A stretch of DNA of 11,426 nt from CAWULT01 sp963923455. Its GTDB lineage: Bacteria; Acidobacteriota; Vicinamibacteria; Vicinamibacterales; UBA2999. A model generated the notes under the pieces. The model made no database searches. It had not been told where the DNA came from and saw only the letters and a list, made by a program, of their open reading frames with translations. Position numbers and translations under genes: made by a program. The stretch is taken from positions 1 to 11,426 of the forward strand of contig CAWULT010000135.1 in the NCBI GenBank assembly GCA_963923455.1. The letters are read 5' to 3'. Shown piece after piece: positions 1 to 6,220 of the stretch. Every line of letters begins with the position of its first letter. The stretch's first letter is position 1.

Positions 1-1
1 G

Positions 2-490
2 CCAACACCGACGCCCACACCCACGCCCACGCCCACGCCGCCATCGCCCCCACCAGCGCCGGCGCCCACGGGCTTCGGCGGAACCTGGGTGGGCGACGTG
101 ACCACGGTGTCGTGCGAATCGGACGGTGCCTTTGCCAACTGCAGCCAGTTCCCGACGCTGGCCAGCATCACCACGCCGTCGATTACGCGGATTCGCCTCA
201 CCCTCACGCAGACGGGCGACACCGTGGCCGGCGACATGGACTTCAACACGGCGTGGCGGCTGGAGGTCAAGAGCGGCACGGTCCGATCGGGTCGGCTGTC
301 GTTCAATCCGGCGCCCGAGGGCTCGATCTCGACGCAGGGGCTGTCGTTCGCCGTCGAGAGCTGGGACTCGTTGCTGTCGGGCACGAACGGGATGACGGGA
401 GATTTCACCTTCCGCGTCTACAGGACCGGCGGCAACCCGAGCGGCTCGGGGCGGTACAAGATGCGGCTCGTCAACGTGACGCGGCAGTGA
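2..490 (+). CDS. C-terminal part of a secreted protein with a Pro-Thr linker (5' end outside window)
   Basis: The reading frame is open from base 2 and has no start in the window, so this is the 3' part of a longer gene. The first 18 codons give an alternating Pro-Thr run and then a Pro/Ala-rich stretch, a typical extracellular linker. It leads into a domain of about 140 residues beginning GFGGTWVGDV. That domain is rich in alternating hydrophobic/polar strands (RIRLTLTQTGDTVAGDM and similar), with GTW at its start, which suggests a small beta-barrel or sandwich. Two cysteines close together (SCES and NCSQ) could form a disulfide, fitting export. I do not recognise a named family; Vicinamibacteria encode many secreted proteins with a similar 'GTWxGxVT...SC' ending (recollection, not a search). 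It ends in TGA just before a strong hairpin. Function unknown. The frame is secure; the start and N-terminal domains cannot be seen. Confidence 0.8.
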   Translation, partial: PTPTPTPTPTPTPPSPPPAPAPTGFGGTWVGDVTTVSCESDGAFANCSQFPTLASITTPSITRIRLTLTQTGDTVAGDMDFNTAWRLEVKSGTVRSGRLSFNPAPEGSISTQGLSFAVESWDSLLSGTNGMTGDFTFRVYRTGGNPSGSGRYKMRLVNVTRQ

Positions 491-496
491 CCACCG

Positions 497-529
497 GGAG
501 CCCGGGCGGCGGCCGTCCGCCCGGGCTCC
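497..529 (+). terminator. Strong GC hairpin after the first gene
   Basis: A perfect 13-bp inverted repeat (497-509 paired with 517-529, loop 510-516) begins 6 bases after the stop codon of the first gene. No T-run follows, so it is not a classical intrinsic terminator. Its position and strength still suggest a 3'-end or transcript-stabilising hairpin. It lies between two convergent genes and would fold in transcripts of either strand. Confidence 0.6.
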
Positions 530-744
530 GCATCGTGCCGATCATGGGGTCGGGACCTGGGCTGTACGACGGCATTCGGGTTCGAGGGCTTCGGCACCAC
601 GTTCGACGTGGTGCCGGTTCACATCGGTCCACGTTCGCGCGCCGCTCCTCCTGTGTTCGCAGGTGCAGCACTCGGACGGCATCCTGCTGCCGGTCCCCTC
701 CGCGGTCGCGCGTCCTCGGCCCTGCGAAGCCCCTGGCGAGCCCT

Positions 745-759
745 GATCCGAGACGGATC
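745..759 (-). terminator. Short hairpin directly after the TonB receptor stop
   Basis: A 6-bp perfect stem (745-750 with 754-759) and a 3-base loop begin one base past the receptor's stop codon. No T-run follows. It could mark the 3' end of the receptor transcript. The rest of 530-744 shows no gene, RNA or repeat I can support. Confidence 0.25.
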
Positions 760-760
760 C

Positions 761-3700
761 TCAGAAGTTCAACGTCACGTTCACCCGCGCGAAGCGCGGG
801 GGCACGATCGACGTCGGGCGCTGCCAGCTCGCGCCCTGCGTCGCGTAGTCGAAGGCCGTCTCGAAGCCCGCGGCGTTGTTCGTGTTGAACAGGTTGTAGA
901 GGTCGACGCCGATATCGGCGCGCCGACCGCCGAATCGAATCACCTTGGCGAAGCGCATGTCGATCTGCGTCACGCGCTCCCCATAGACCTCGGCCGGCAG
1001 GACGATGTTCACGATGGTGTTGCCGTTGGCGTTGCCGCCCGCCGGAAGGCGTCCGAGCAGCCCCTGCACGACGGTGTTGGGCACGTTCCAGTTGGCGTCC
1101 AGCGACTGGCCGTTGGTGGCCGAGTTGGTGGCCTGCAGGAACGGAATGGTGGCGCGCACCGATCGAAACGTGGAGCTCACGAGGACGTCCACCTTGGGCA
1201 CGGTATAGCTGGCGAGGCCGCGCACCATGGTCTGCCACGGCTCGGTGACCGCGCACCCGCGCGGGTCTGGGCTGTCGATCTTCACGACCGTCTCGCAGCG
1301 ATCGCGCACGCCGCGTCCCGTGCTCGTCCCACCCTGGAGGATGATGCCGCGGCCCAGCCGCGCGTTGGCGGTCACATCGACGCCGTGCCAGTACCACGTC
1401 CGCGCCGGCCCGAAATTGGTCTCACGGGTCAGGATGCTGCGGGAGCCGCGGTTGAACGCTTCCGGCGTGATGGCCCACTGCGTCACTTGGTAGCCGCCAC
1501 CGCCGGGCAGCAACGCGTGCTGCGGCACCGTGATCGTCCACGGCTGGTAGTCGGACGGCCCGACGAGCGTGTTGTCGGTTACGAGGAAGTTCTGGAACCA
1601 GCGGCGGTTGTAGCCCACCTCCACACCGACGCGCGGCAGCACCTGCTGCTGCATGGACACGCCGAACTGCCAATCCGACTCGCGAACGCCCCACCCCTCG
1701 AGGACGGCTGGGTCGATGGCCACCAGGTTCGGATTCGTACTGCCGAAGTTCAGGTCGGCCAGGCCCAGCGCCGCGCAACGGTCGCCGCCCGTGGCCGTGT
1801 TGTCCTGCAGCCGCGGGTCGGAGAGGTTGCAGTCGATGCGATAGTTGCCGTTGTCGACCCACTGCCGCGCGGCGATGCGCGTCACCACCTTCTGCGCCGG
1901 GTTGTTCGCCGACCAGTTCCCGCCCACCTGCGCGGCCACGAGGTACTTCCCGAGGTTGGCCTTGAGCGCCGTCTTGCCGTTGCCGAAGAGATCCAGGGCC
2001 ATCCCCATGCGCGGCGTGATGTCGTTGTAGCCCTTGACGGTCACGGTCTTCTCGAACGTGATCGGCTGCGGGTTGAAGATCGACGTCGCAGTGGTGCCGT
2101 TGCCCTCGGCCGGCGACCACGTCCAGGCACGGTCGTAGCGCACCGCCCCCTGCAGGGTCAGCCTGCCGAGCGTCCATTGATCCTGGACGTAGAGCGACGC
2201 TGTCCGCCCCTTGTCGGTCGTGTCCCAGCGTGGCGCCAGGAAGTACCCGAAGCTGACGGGCACGCCGCGGTTGAACGTGTATCTGAGCGCCGACTCGGCG
2301 GCGACGCGTCCGGCGTTCTGCATCAGGTCGGAACCCAGGTAGCCCACCTTGAAATTGTGCGATCCCGTGACGTACGCGGCGGACGCTCGCCACTGCCACG
2401 AGGTGGACCGGTTGTCGGCGAAGGCGTGGGCCGCTGGATCGTAGAGCCCGCGGTAGCTGAAGTTCGCCAGGCCGTAGATGGTCGATTGTTCGGTCACCGG
2501 AATCAGGCTGGTCAGCGCATCGGGTGGAGCCTGGCCGAAGCCGGCGTACCGATAGGCGAAGCGGGAGAAGCCCGCGTCGAGCAGAAATCGACTCGACACG
2601 GGGGACGACCACGTGCCCTGGCTGACGTAGTACGGGAAGTCGTGGTAGCCCGGATACGACTCCGGCGAACTGGTGTTGGTGCCGATGGCCACCCAGTCAT
2701 CTTTGCGGGTGCGGCATCCCTCGCCGGCGGTCGTCAACGGCGATCCCTGACAGCGGTACTGGTTCTCCTGGGAGAACGACACGCGGTTGCGCGGCGTCAC
2801 CTGTGCCGTGAGCCGGCCCAGGAAGATGTCGTAACGCGTGGCGCTGCGCATCTCCACGCTCGGATCGGGCACGTAGTCCCACCGCGTGGCATCGCCCGCG
2901 TTGCGGTTCGCGAAGGCGCCCGGTACGAGTGTGGCCTGACCAAAGGTTCGAGACGACCCGAAGAACCACAGGCGATCGCGGCGAATCGGGCCGCCGACCG
3001 AGCCGTTCACGTCGAACAGATTGATGAGGGCGGCGGGCTCCGGGATGTTGAGGGCGCGCAGCCGGTCGTCGATGTTGTTGCTGCGCGACCAGTTGCCCGC
3101 GGTGCTGTAGAAGGCCTGTCCCCTGAAGACGTTTCCCCCGGATCGCGGTACCAGGTTCATCACGGGGCCGCCGGTCTCGGCCTCGCCCAGACCGCCCGAG
3201 ACGAGCACCTGGATCTCGTCCACGTTGTTCACGTCGTAGGCCAGCGACGACACGCCACCCCCGGCGCTGGGCTCGCTCAAGATCAGGCCGTTCACCATGA
3301 TGCGGCCTTCGTTCTGGCGGCCGCCGTGGGCCGTGAAGCGGTTGATCTGGCCGGCGTTGGTCTCGGCGCCGACCCCTCCAGTCGGCATGAGGCCCGGGAC
3401 GTTGGAGAGGATCCCCGTGTAGCTGCGGGTGGCCGGCAGGGACTGGACCACGTCGTTGCTCAGCACCACTTCGCGCCGTGTGCTCTGCACGTCGACGACC
3501 GGGGCCTCGCCGGTGACGGTGAGCGTCTCCTCGAGGCCACCCACGCGCAACTCGACGTCGACGGTCACCGCCCCGGATCCGGACAGCGTCAACCCCTCGC
3601 GCACGACGCGGGCGAAGCCCTGCAGGGTGTAGGTCACGGTGTAGGCGCCCGGCGCGAGGTCGGTAATCCGATACTGGCCGGCCCCGTCCGTGACGCCGGT

Positions 3701-3865
3701 GCGGGTCTTCTCGATGAGCGCGGGGCTACTGGCCTCGACGGTCACGCCGGGCAGGACGCCGCCCGAGGCGTCTCGAACCGCACCGGCCAGGGTGGCCTGT
3801 GCGTGCGCGACGGCCGGCAGCGTGACGACGGCGACGAGCACGACCACACGGAGCAATGTCTGCAT
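761..3865 (-). CDS. TonB-dependent outer-membrane receptor, Oar-like, with N-terminal carboxypeptidase-regulatory-like domain
   Basis: This 1034-aa protein should be an outer-membrane receptor that imports an unknown substrate using TonB-ExbBD energy. Residues 1-22 are a Sec signal peptide, probably cut after AHA. Residues 24-107 look like a carboxypeptidase-regulatory-like/CnaB beta-sandwich (GAVRDASGGVLPGVTV, then DGAGQYRITDLAPGAYTV). TVTGEAPVVDV (116-126) is the usual junction to the plug, about 128-248, which contains RIMVNGL and the conserved PRSGGNVFRG. The rest is a long beta-barrel ending in Phe (VNVTLNF), the outer-membrane assembly signal. The size and layout match Oar-like receptors, which are greatly expanded in Acidobacteriota. 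ATG at 3865 is preferred because GGGAGA lies 6 bases upstream and the signal peptide follows directly; an in-frame ATG at 3922 would bury the signal peptide. No SusD-like partner is adjacent. The substrate cannot be read from the sequence. Confidence 0.93.
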   Translation of the reverse strand: MQTLLRVVVLVAVVTLPAVAHAQATLAGAVRDASGGVLPGVTVEASSPALIEKTRTGVTDGAGQYRITDLAPGAYTVTYTLQGFARVVREGLTLSGSGAVTVDVELRVGGLEETLTVTGEAPVVDVQSTRREVVLSNDVVQSLPATRSYTGILSNVPGLMPTGGVGAETNAGQINRFTAHGGRQNEGRIMVNGLILSEPSAGGGVSSLAYDVNNVDEIQVLVSGGLGEAETGGPVMNLVPRSGGNVFRGQAFYSTAGNWSRSNNIDDRLRALNIPEPAALINLFDVNGSVGGPIRRDRLWFFGSSRTFGQATLVPGAFANRNAGDATRWDYVPDPSVEMRSATRYDIFLGRLTAQVTPRNRVSFSQENQYRCQGSPLTTAGEGCRTRKDDWVAIGTNTSSPESYPGYHDFPYYVSQGTWSSPVSSRFLLDAGFSRFAYRYAGFGQAPPDALTSLIPVTEQSTIYGLANFSYRGLYDPAAHAFADNRSTSWQWRASAAYVTGSHNFKVGYLGSDLMQNAGRVAAESALRYTFNRGVPVSFGYFLAPRWDTTDKGRTASLYVQDQWTLGRLTLQGAVRYDRAWTWSPAEGNGTTATSIFNPQPITFEKTVTVKGYNDITPRMGMALDLFGNGKTALKANLGKYLVAAQVGGNWSANNPAQKVVTRIAARQWVDNGNYRIDCNLSDPRLQDNTATGGDRCAALGLADLNFGSTNPNLVAIDPAVLEGWGVRESDWQFGVSMQQQVLPRVGVEVGYNRRWFQNFLVTDNTLVGPSDYQPWTITVPQHALLPGGGGYQVTQWAITPEAFNRGSRSILTRETNFGPARTWYWHGVDVTANARLGRGIILQGGTSTGRGVRDRCETVVKIDSPDPRGCAVTEPWQTMVRGLASYTVPKVDVLVSSTFRSVRATIPFLQATNSATNGQSLDANWNVPNTVVQGLLGRLPAGGNANGNTIVNIVLPAEVYGERVTQIDMRFAKVIRFGGRRADIGVDLYNLFNTNNAAGFETAFDYATQGASWQRPTSIVPPRFARVNVTLNF

Positions 3866-3886
3866 TGGCGTCTCCCGTGAACTGGC

Positions 3887-3903
3887 CAGGGGCTCGGCCC
3901 CTG
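3887..3903 (-). promoter_or_regulatory. Hairpin in the receptor 5' leader
   Basis: A perfect 7-bp GC-rich stem (3887-3893 with 3897-3903) with a 3-base loop lies 21 bases upstream of the receptor ATG, just outside the ribosome binding site. It could affect mRNA stability or translation. No known riboswitch is recognisable. Confidence 0.25.
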
Positions 3904-3944
3904 ATCGATGCTGGTGAACCACACGGACGCGTCGCGAGGGCGGG

Positions 3945-3972
3945 ATCCTACACCGAGCGGGGCTCGTGTCGC
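3945..3972 (-). promoter_or_regulatory. Candidate sigma70-type promoter for the TonB receptor
   Basis: On the minus strand, GCGACA (3972-3967) and TAGGAT (3950-3945) are separated by 16 bases and resemble -35 and -10 boxes (four of six matches each). Transcription would start near 3938, giving a leader of about 70 bases. This is a consensus match by eye in GC-rich DNA, so it is tentative. Confidence 0.3.
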
Positions 3973-4062
3973 TCGGGCAGTTGTCGATTGCCGGGGCTCC
4001 ACGAGCGCAATCGCAGCAGAGCGGGCCGGGGGCATCGCTCGCCTGGACGAGGCGTTCGTGTC

Positions 4063-4091
4063 AGGGGCTGAGGAAAGAGTGGTGAGCCGGG
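4063..4091. repeat. Distal copy of a 29-bp direct repeat of the tRNA-Lys 3' end (att-like)
   Basis: This 29-bp stretch matches 4214-4242 at 28 of 29 positions; the only difference is A at 4076 against G at 4227. The shared block covers the last 12 bases of the tRNA-Lys gene, including CCA, plus 17 bases beyond it. Similarity stops at both sides. A tRNA 3'-end duplication at short distance is the classical footprint of integration at a tRNA gene, so this copy is read as the distal att half. Confidence 0.6.
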
Positions 4092-4300
4092 GGCCTCGAC
4101 TACAAGCAGCGGCTGCGGACGCTGTTCCGTCCGGAAGGCATCGCGTACGACGGTCATCGGTTCGATCGAACCGCCGTAACCGCGCTGCGTTCCAGCTACC
4201 GGCCGTCGAATGAAGGGGCTGAGGAAGGAGTGGTGAGCCGGGTGGGAATCGAACCCACAACCCGCAGATTAAGAGTCTGCTGCTCTGCCAATTGAGCTAC
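4086..4300 (+). pseudogene. Remnant of a site-specific recombinase C-terminus reading into tRNA-Lys (antisense)
   Basis: A frame open from 4086, just after an in-frame TGA at 4083, encodes LDYKQRLRTLFRPEGIAYDG then HRFDRTAVTALRSSY and continues to TGA at 4298. I recall very similar tails (xYxxRLRxLFxPEGIxxDGxRFxRTAVTAP) at the C-terminus of recombinase-family proteins in Acidobacteriota genomes; this is memory, not a search. All catalytic and DNA-binding parts are absent, and no start or ribosome binding site is visible. From about 4231 the frame runs antisense through the tRNA-Lys gene, giving the SRVGIEPTTRRLRV sequence typical of antisense-translated tRNA. The left edge coincides with the end of the distal tRNA repeat, consistent with deletion of the rest of an inserted element. 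It could instead be chance coding potential. Confidence 0.45.
4214..4242. repeat. tRNA-proximal copy of the 29-bp att-like direct repeat
   Basis: This copy overlaps the 3' end of tRNA-Lys (4231-4242) and 17 bases beyond it, and matches 4063-4091 at 28 of 29 positions. Because the intact tRNA lies on this side, it would be the half that rebuilds the tRNA after integration. Confidence 0.6.
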
Positions 4301-4306
4301 CGGCCC
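4231..4306 (-). tRNA. tRNA-Lys (anticodon CTT)
   Basis: The minus strand folds as a complete 76-nt tRNA. It has a 7-bp acceptor stem (one G-U), D-arm GCTC/GAGC, anticodon stem GCAGA/TCTGC with loop CTCTTAA giving anticodon CTT, a 5-bp T-stem GTGGG/CCCAC with loop TTCGAAT, discriminator A and an encoded CCA. It reads lysine codon AAG. Its 3' end is duplicated at 4063-4091, marking it as a former integration site. Confidence 0.97.
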
Positions 4307-4359
4307 GTCGTGCGCGCGCGGTTGCCCTGTGGCCCACACCGTCGCAACAACAAGCCCTG

Positions 4360-4389
4360 ATTGTAGTGGCCGAGCGCCGTCCCGTGCAA
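4360..4389 (-). promoter_or_regulatory. Candidate promoter for tRNA-Lys
   Basis: On the minus strand TACAAT (4365-4360) matches the -10 consensus at five of six bases. TTGCAC (4389-4384) lies 18 bases upstream as a weaker -35. Transcription would start near 4353, leaving a leader of about 45 bases before the tRNA. Found by eye. Confidence 0.4.
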
Positions 4390-4448
4390 GGGGCATTCAA
4401 GTCCCGGCGCACCGGTGCCGATTGACGCGATGGACGGCCCGAAGCACA

Positions 4449-4889
4449 GTGCCCAGACCGAAGATCCTGATCGTCGAAGACGACCCGGTGCAGATCCAGA
4501 TTCTCCAGACCCGTCTGGGCACCGAGGGGTTCGACGTCGCCGTCGCCAAGGACGGCGTCCAGGGCGTCGGCATGGTCCGGCGCGAAAAGCCCAGCCTGAT
4601 CCTGCTGGACATCGGCCTGCCTGGCGGCGACGGGTACCTCGTGATCAAGCGCCTGAAGGCCCTGACCCCGGCCGCCAAGCTGCCGGTCATCGTGGTCAGT
4701 GCGCGCCCGGCCGAGCAGGAGCGCGACCGGATGATCGCGGCCGGCGCCGAGGACTATTTCCAGAAGCCCCTCGACTATCCGGCCCTGTTCGCGCGCATCC
4801 ACGCGCTGCTCGGCCAGGCGGCCGCCGCCGAGGCCGCCGCGCGGCCCGTGCCGGGGCGGGTGCGCGTCGTCGCGCCGTTCCATTCCTGA
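4449..4889 (+). CDS. Stand-alone response-regulator receiver protein
   Basis: This 146-aa protein is a single CheY-like receiver domain that would take a phosphoryl group from a histidine kinase. From the GTG start the key residues fall in the expected order: acidic pair D11-D12 (KILIVEDDP), phospho-acceptor D54 (LILLDIGLPGGDGY), switch S84 (VIVVSARP), aromatic Y103 and K106 (EDYFQKPLD). The domain fills residues 4-120. The remaining 26 or so residues are Ala/Arg-rich with no output domain, so it probably acts through protein contacts. No kinase is nearby, so it is an orphan. GTG at 4449 is chosen because it sits just before the first beta-strand. No good ribosome binding site precedes it, and TTG at 4422 is an in-frame alternative. 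The gene diverges from tRNA-Lys and is followed by 134 bases before the next start. Confidence 0.88.
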   Translation: MPRPKILIVEDDPVQIQILQTRLGTEGFDVAVAKDGVQGVGMVRREKPSLILLDIGLPGGDGYLVIKRLKALTPAAKLPVIVVSARPAEQERDRMIAAGAEDYFQKPLDYPALFARIHALLGQAAAAEAAARPVPGRVRVVAPFHS

Positions 4890-4920
4890 CGCTCCAATCC
4901 GCGCGCCTCCTGCCCGGCGC

Positions 4921-4938
4921 CCGCCGTGCTCCCGGCGG
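4921..4938 (+). terminator. Weak hairpin after the receiver gene
   Basis: A perfect 6-bp GC stem (4921-4926 with 4933-4938, loop of 6) lies 31 bases after the receiver stop, without a T-run. It may separate the receiver transcript from the next gene, but short GC palindromes are common at this base composition. Confidence 0.2.
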
Positions 4939-5023
4939 CCTCCGGTTGCGGGGAGGGGCGAGGCCAGCTACCATCGGCCCGCGTGTCGGCGTCTTCGCGT
5001 CGACGTCCATCCTGGAGGTGTCC

Positions 5024-6166
5024 GTGAAACGCGTCCTCTGCGCGCTCGCCCTGGTCTGGCTCGCGCTGTCGCCCGTGTCCACGCAGCAGGCGGTGCCCGA
5101 GCTGCCGTTCGAGTCGGTACCCGACCCGCTGACGATGCCACCCGACATCAATTTCGGCGAGGTGGCCGGCGTCGCGGTGAACTCCAAGAAGCACGTCTTC
5201 GTGTTCTCGCGCGGCAACTCGACGGGGCCGGCCTACATGGCCACGGCGGCGCAGCTGCTCGAGTTCGACGAGCGGGGCCGGTTCGTCCGCGAGATCGGCA
5301 AGAACCTCTACGGCTGGTCGTACGCGCACGCCGTGCGCATCGATCGCGACGACAACATCTGGGTGGTCGACAAGGGTTCCGACCTGATCATCAAGTTCAA
5401 CCCGCAGGGCCGGGTCGTGTGGGTCTTCGGCCGCAAGGGCGAGGCGTCGCACTTCACGGTGCCGCCCGACTACGGGGCGACGCTGTCGGGCCTGCTGGCG
5501 CGCGCCGGCCTCACGGTCAATCCGCCCACGCCCAACGAGCAGCGCACGCCGGTTCCCGTGCACCGCGACAACGTGTTCAACCAGCCCACCGACGTGGCGT
5601 GGGACTCGAAGGGGAACTCCTACTTCTCGGACGGCTACGTCAACTCGCGCGTCGGCAAGGCCAACGCCCGCGGCGAGTGGGTGGCGAGCTGGGGCTCGCT
5701 CGGCAAGGGCCCGGGCCAGTTCGACACGCCGCACGGGATCGCCGTGTCGCCGGCCGACGAGGTGTACGTGGCCGACCGCGGCAACCGCCGCATCCAGGTG
5801 TTCAGCCCGGAAGGGAAGTACCTGCGCGAATTCACGATCGACGTGCCCGTGCCGACGAAGGGGAAGATCGTCTACGGCCAGGAGGCGCCGAACCTCAAGA
5901 CGGGCTCGCAGGCCCCGGGTGCGCCCGACGCGCTGTGCATGACGCCCGGACCGAACCCGGTGCTCTTCGTGGGCGACCTGTATCCGAGCCGCATCTACAA
6001 GGTGTCGCTCGACGGCAAGGTGCTGGGCGTCTACGGCAACCCGGGGCGCAACCTCGGGGAGTTCGGCTGGATCCACGCCATCGCGTGCCCGTCCGAGGAC
6101 GAGATCTGGGTGGCCGAACTGATCAACTGGCGCGTGCAGAAGCTGGTCACGAAGAAGCGGAAATAG
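5024..6166 (+). CDS. Secreted NHL-repeat beta-propeller, peptidylglycine alpha-amidating lyase-like
   Basis: This 380-aa protein starts at GTG 5024, with GGAGG five bases upstream. Residues 1-20 are a Sec signal (VKRVLCALALVWLALSPVST), so it is exported. The remainder is an NHL-type propeller. Clear blades lie near 94-135 (AHAVRIDRDDNIWVVDKGSD), 184-227 (FNQPTDVAWDSKGNSYFSDG), 229-270 (GPGQFDTPHGIAVSPADEVY, then VADRGNRRIQVF) and 345-375. Histidines H102, H237 and H351 sit at the same place in three blades (AHAV, PHGI, IHAI), the arrangement used by the PAL domain of peptidyl-alpha-hydroxyglycine alpha-amidating lyase to bind zinc. Bacterial proteins of this type are often annotated PAL-like, but their substrates are unknown. 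No PHM (copper hydroxylase) domain is present, so true peptide amidation is unlikely from this protein alone. It lies 54 bases upstream of another secreted protein, probably in the same operon. Confidence 0.88.
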   Translation: MKRVLCALALVWLALSPVSTQQAVPELPFESVPDPLTMPPDINFGEVAGVAVNSKKHVFVFSRGNSTGPAYMATAAQLLEFDERGRFVREIGKNLYGWSYAHAVRIDRDDNIWVVDKGSDLIIKFNPQGRVVWVFGRKGEASHFTVPPDYGATLSGLLARAGLTVNPPTPNEQRTPVPVHRDNVFNQPTDVAWDSKGNSYFSDGYVNSRVGKANARGEWVASWGSLGKGPGQFDTPHGIAVSPADEVYVADRGNRRIQVFSPEGKYLREFTIDVPVPTKGKIVYGQEAPNLKTGSQAPGAPDALCMTPGPNPVLFVGDLYPSRIYKVSLDGKVLGVYGNPGRNLGEFGWIHAIACPSEDEIWVAELINWRVQKLVTKKRK

Positions 6167-6220
6167 CGGCGTGGCGACCTCCGGCGGCCCGTGCCGGGCG
6201 CCGGTGGGAAGGAGGTCTCG

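Noticed and set aside
1..70. Short tandem repeat (CCCACG-like units) that could suggest a CRISPR or satellite repeat
   Set aside because: The units are only 6 bases, in frame, and encode the Pro-Thr linker of the first gene; there are no spacers.
418..600. Possible 60-codon gene on the minus strand across the 3' end of the first gene
   Set aside because: There is no ribosome binding site, the composition is Arg/Pro-rich, and it overlaps both a real coding frame and the hairpin at 497-529.
608..3880. A very long open frame (about 1090 codons) on the plus strand, antisense to the TonB receptor
   Set aside because: Its translation is Arg/Ala/His/Val-rich with no domain, signal or ribosome binding site. 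It is the antisense image of a GC-rich receptor gene that has clear domains.
3953..3976. Alternative hairpins formed by CCGAGC/GCTCGG and CGAGC/GCTCG upstream of the TonB receptor, as a possible riboswitch
   Set aside because: They lie upstream of or within the proposed promoter rather than in the leader, are short, and match no riboswitch pattern I know.
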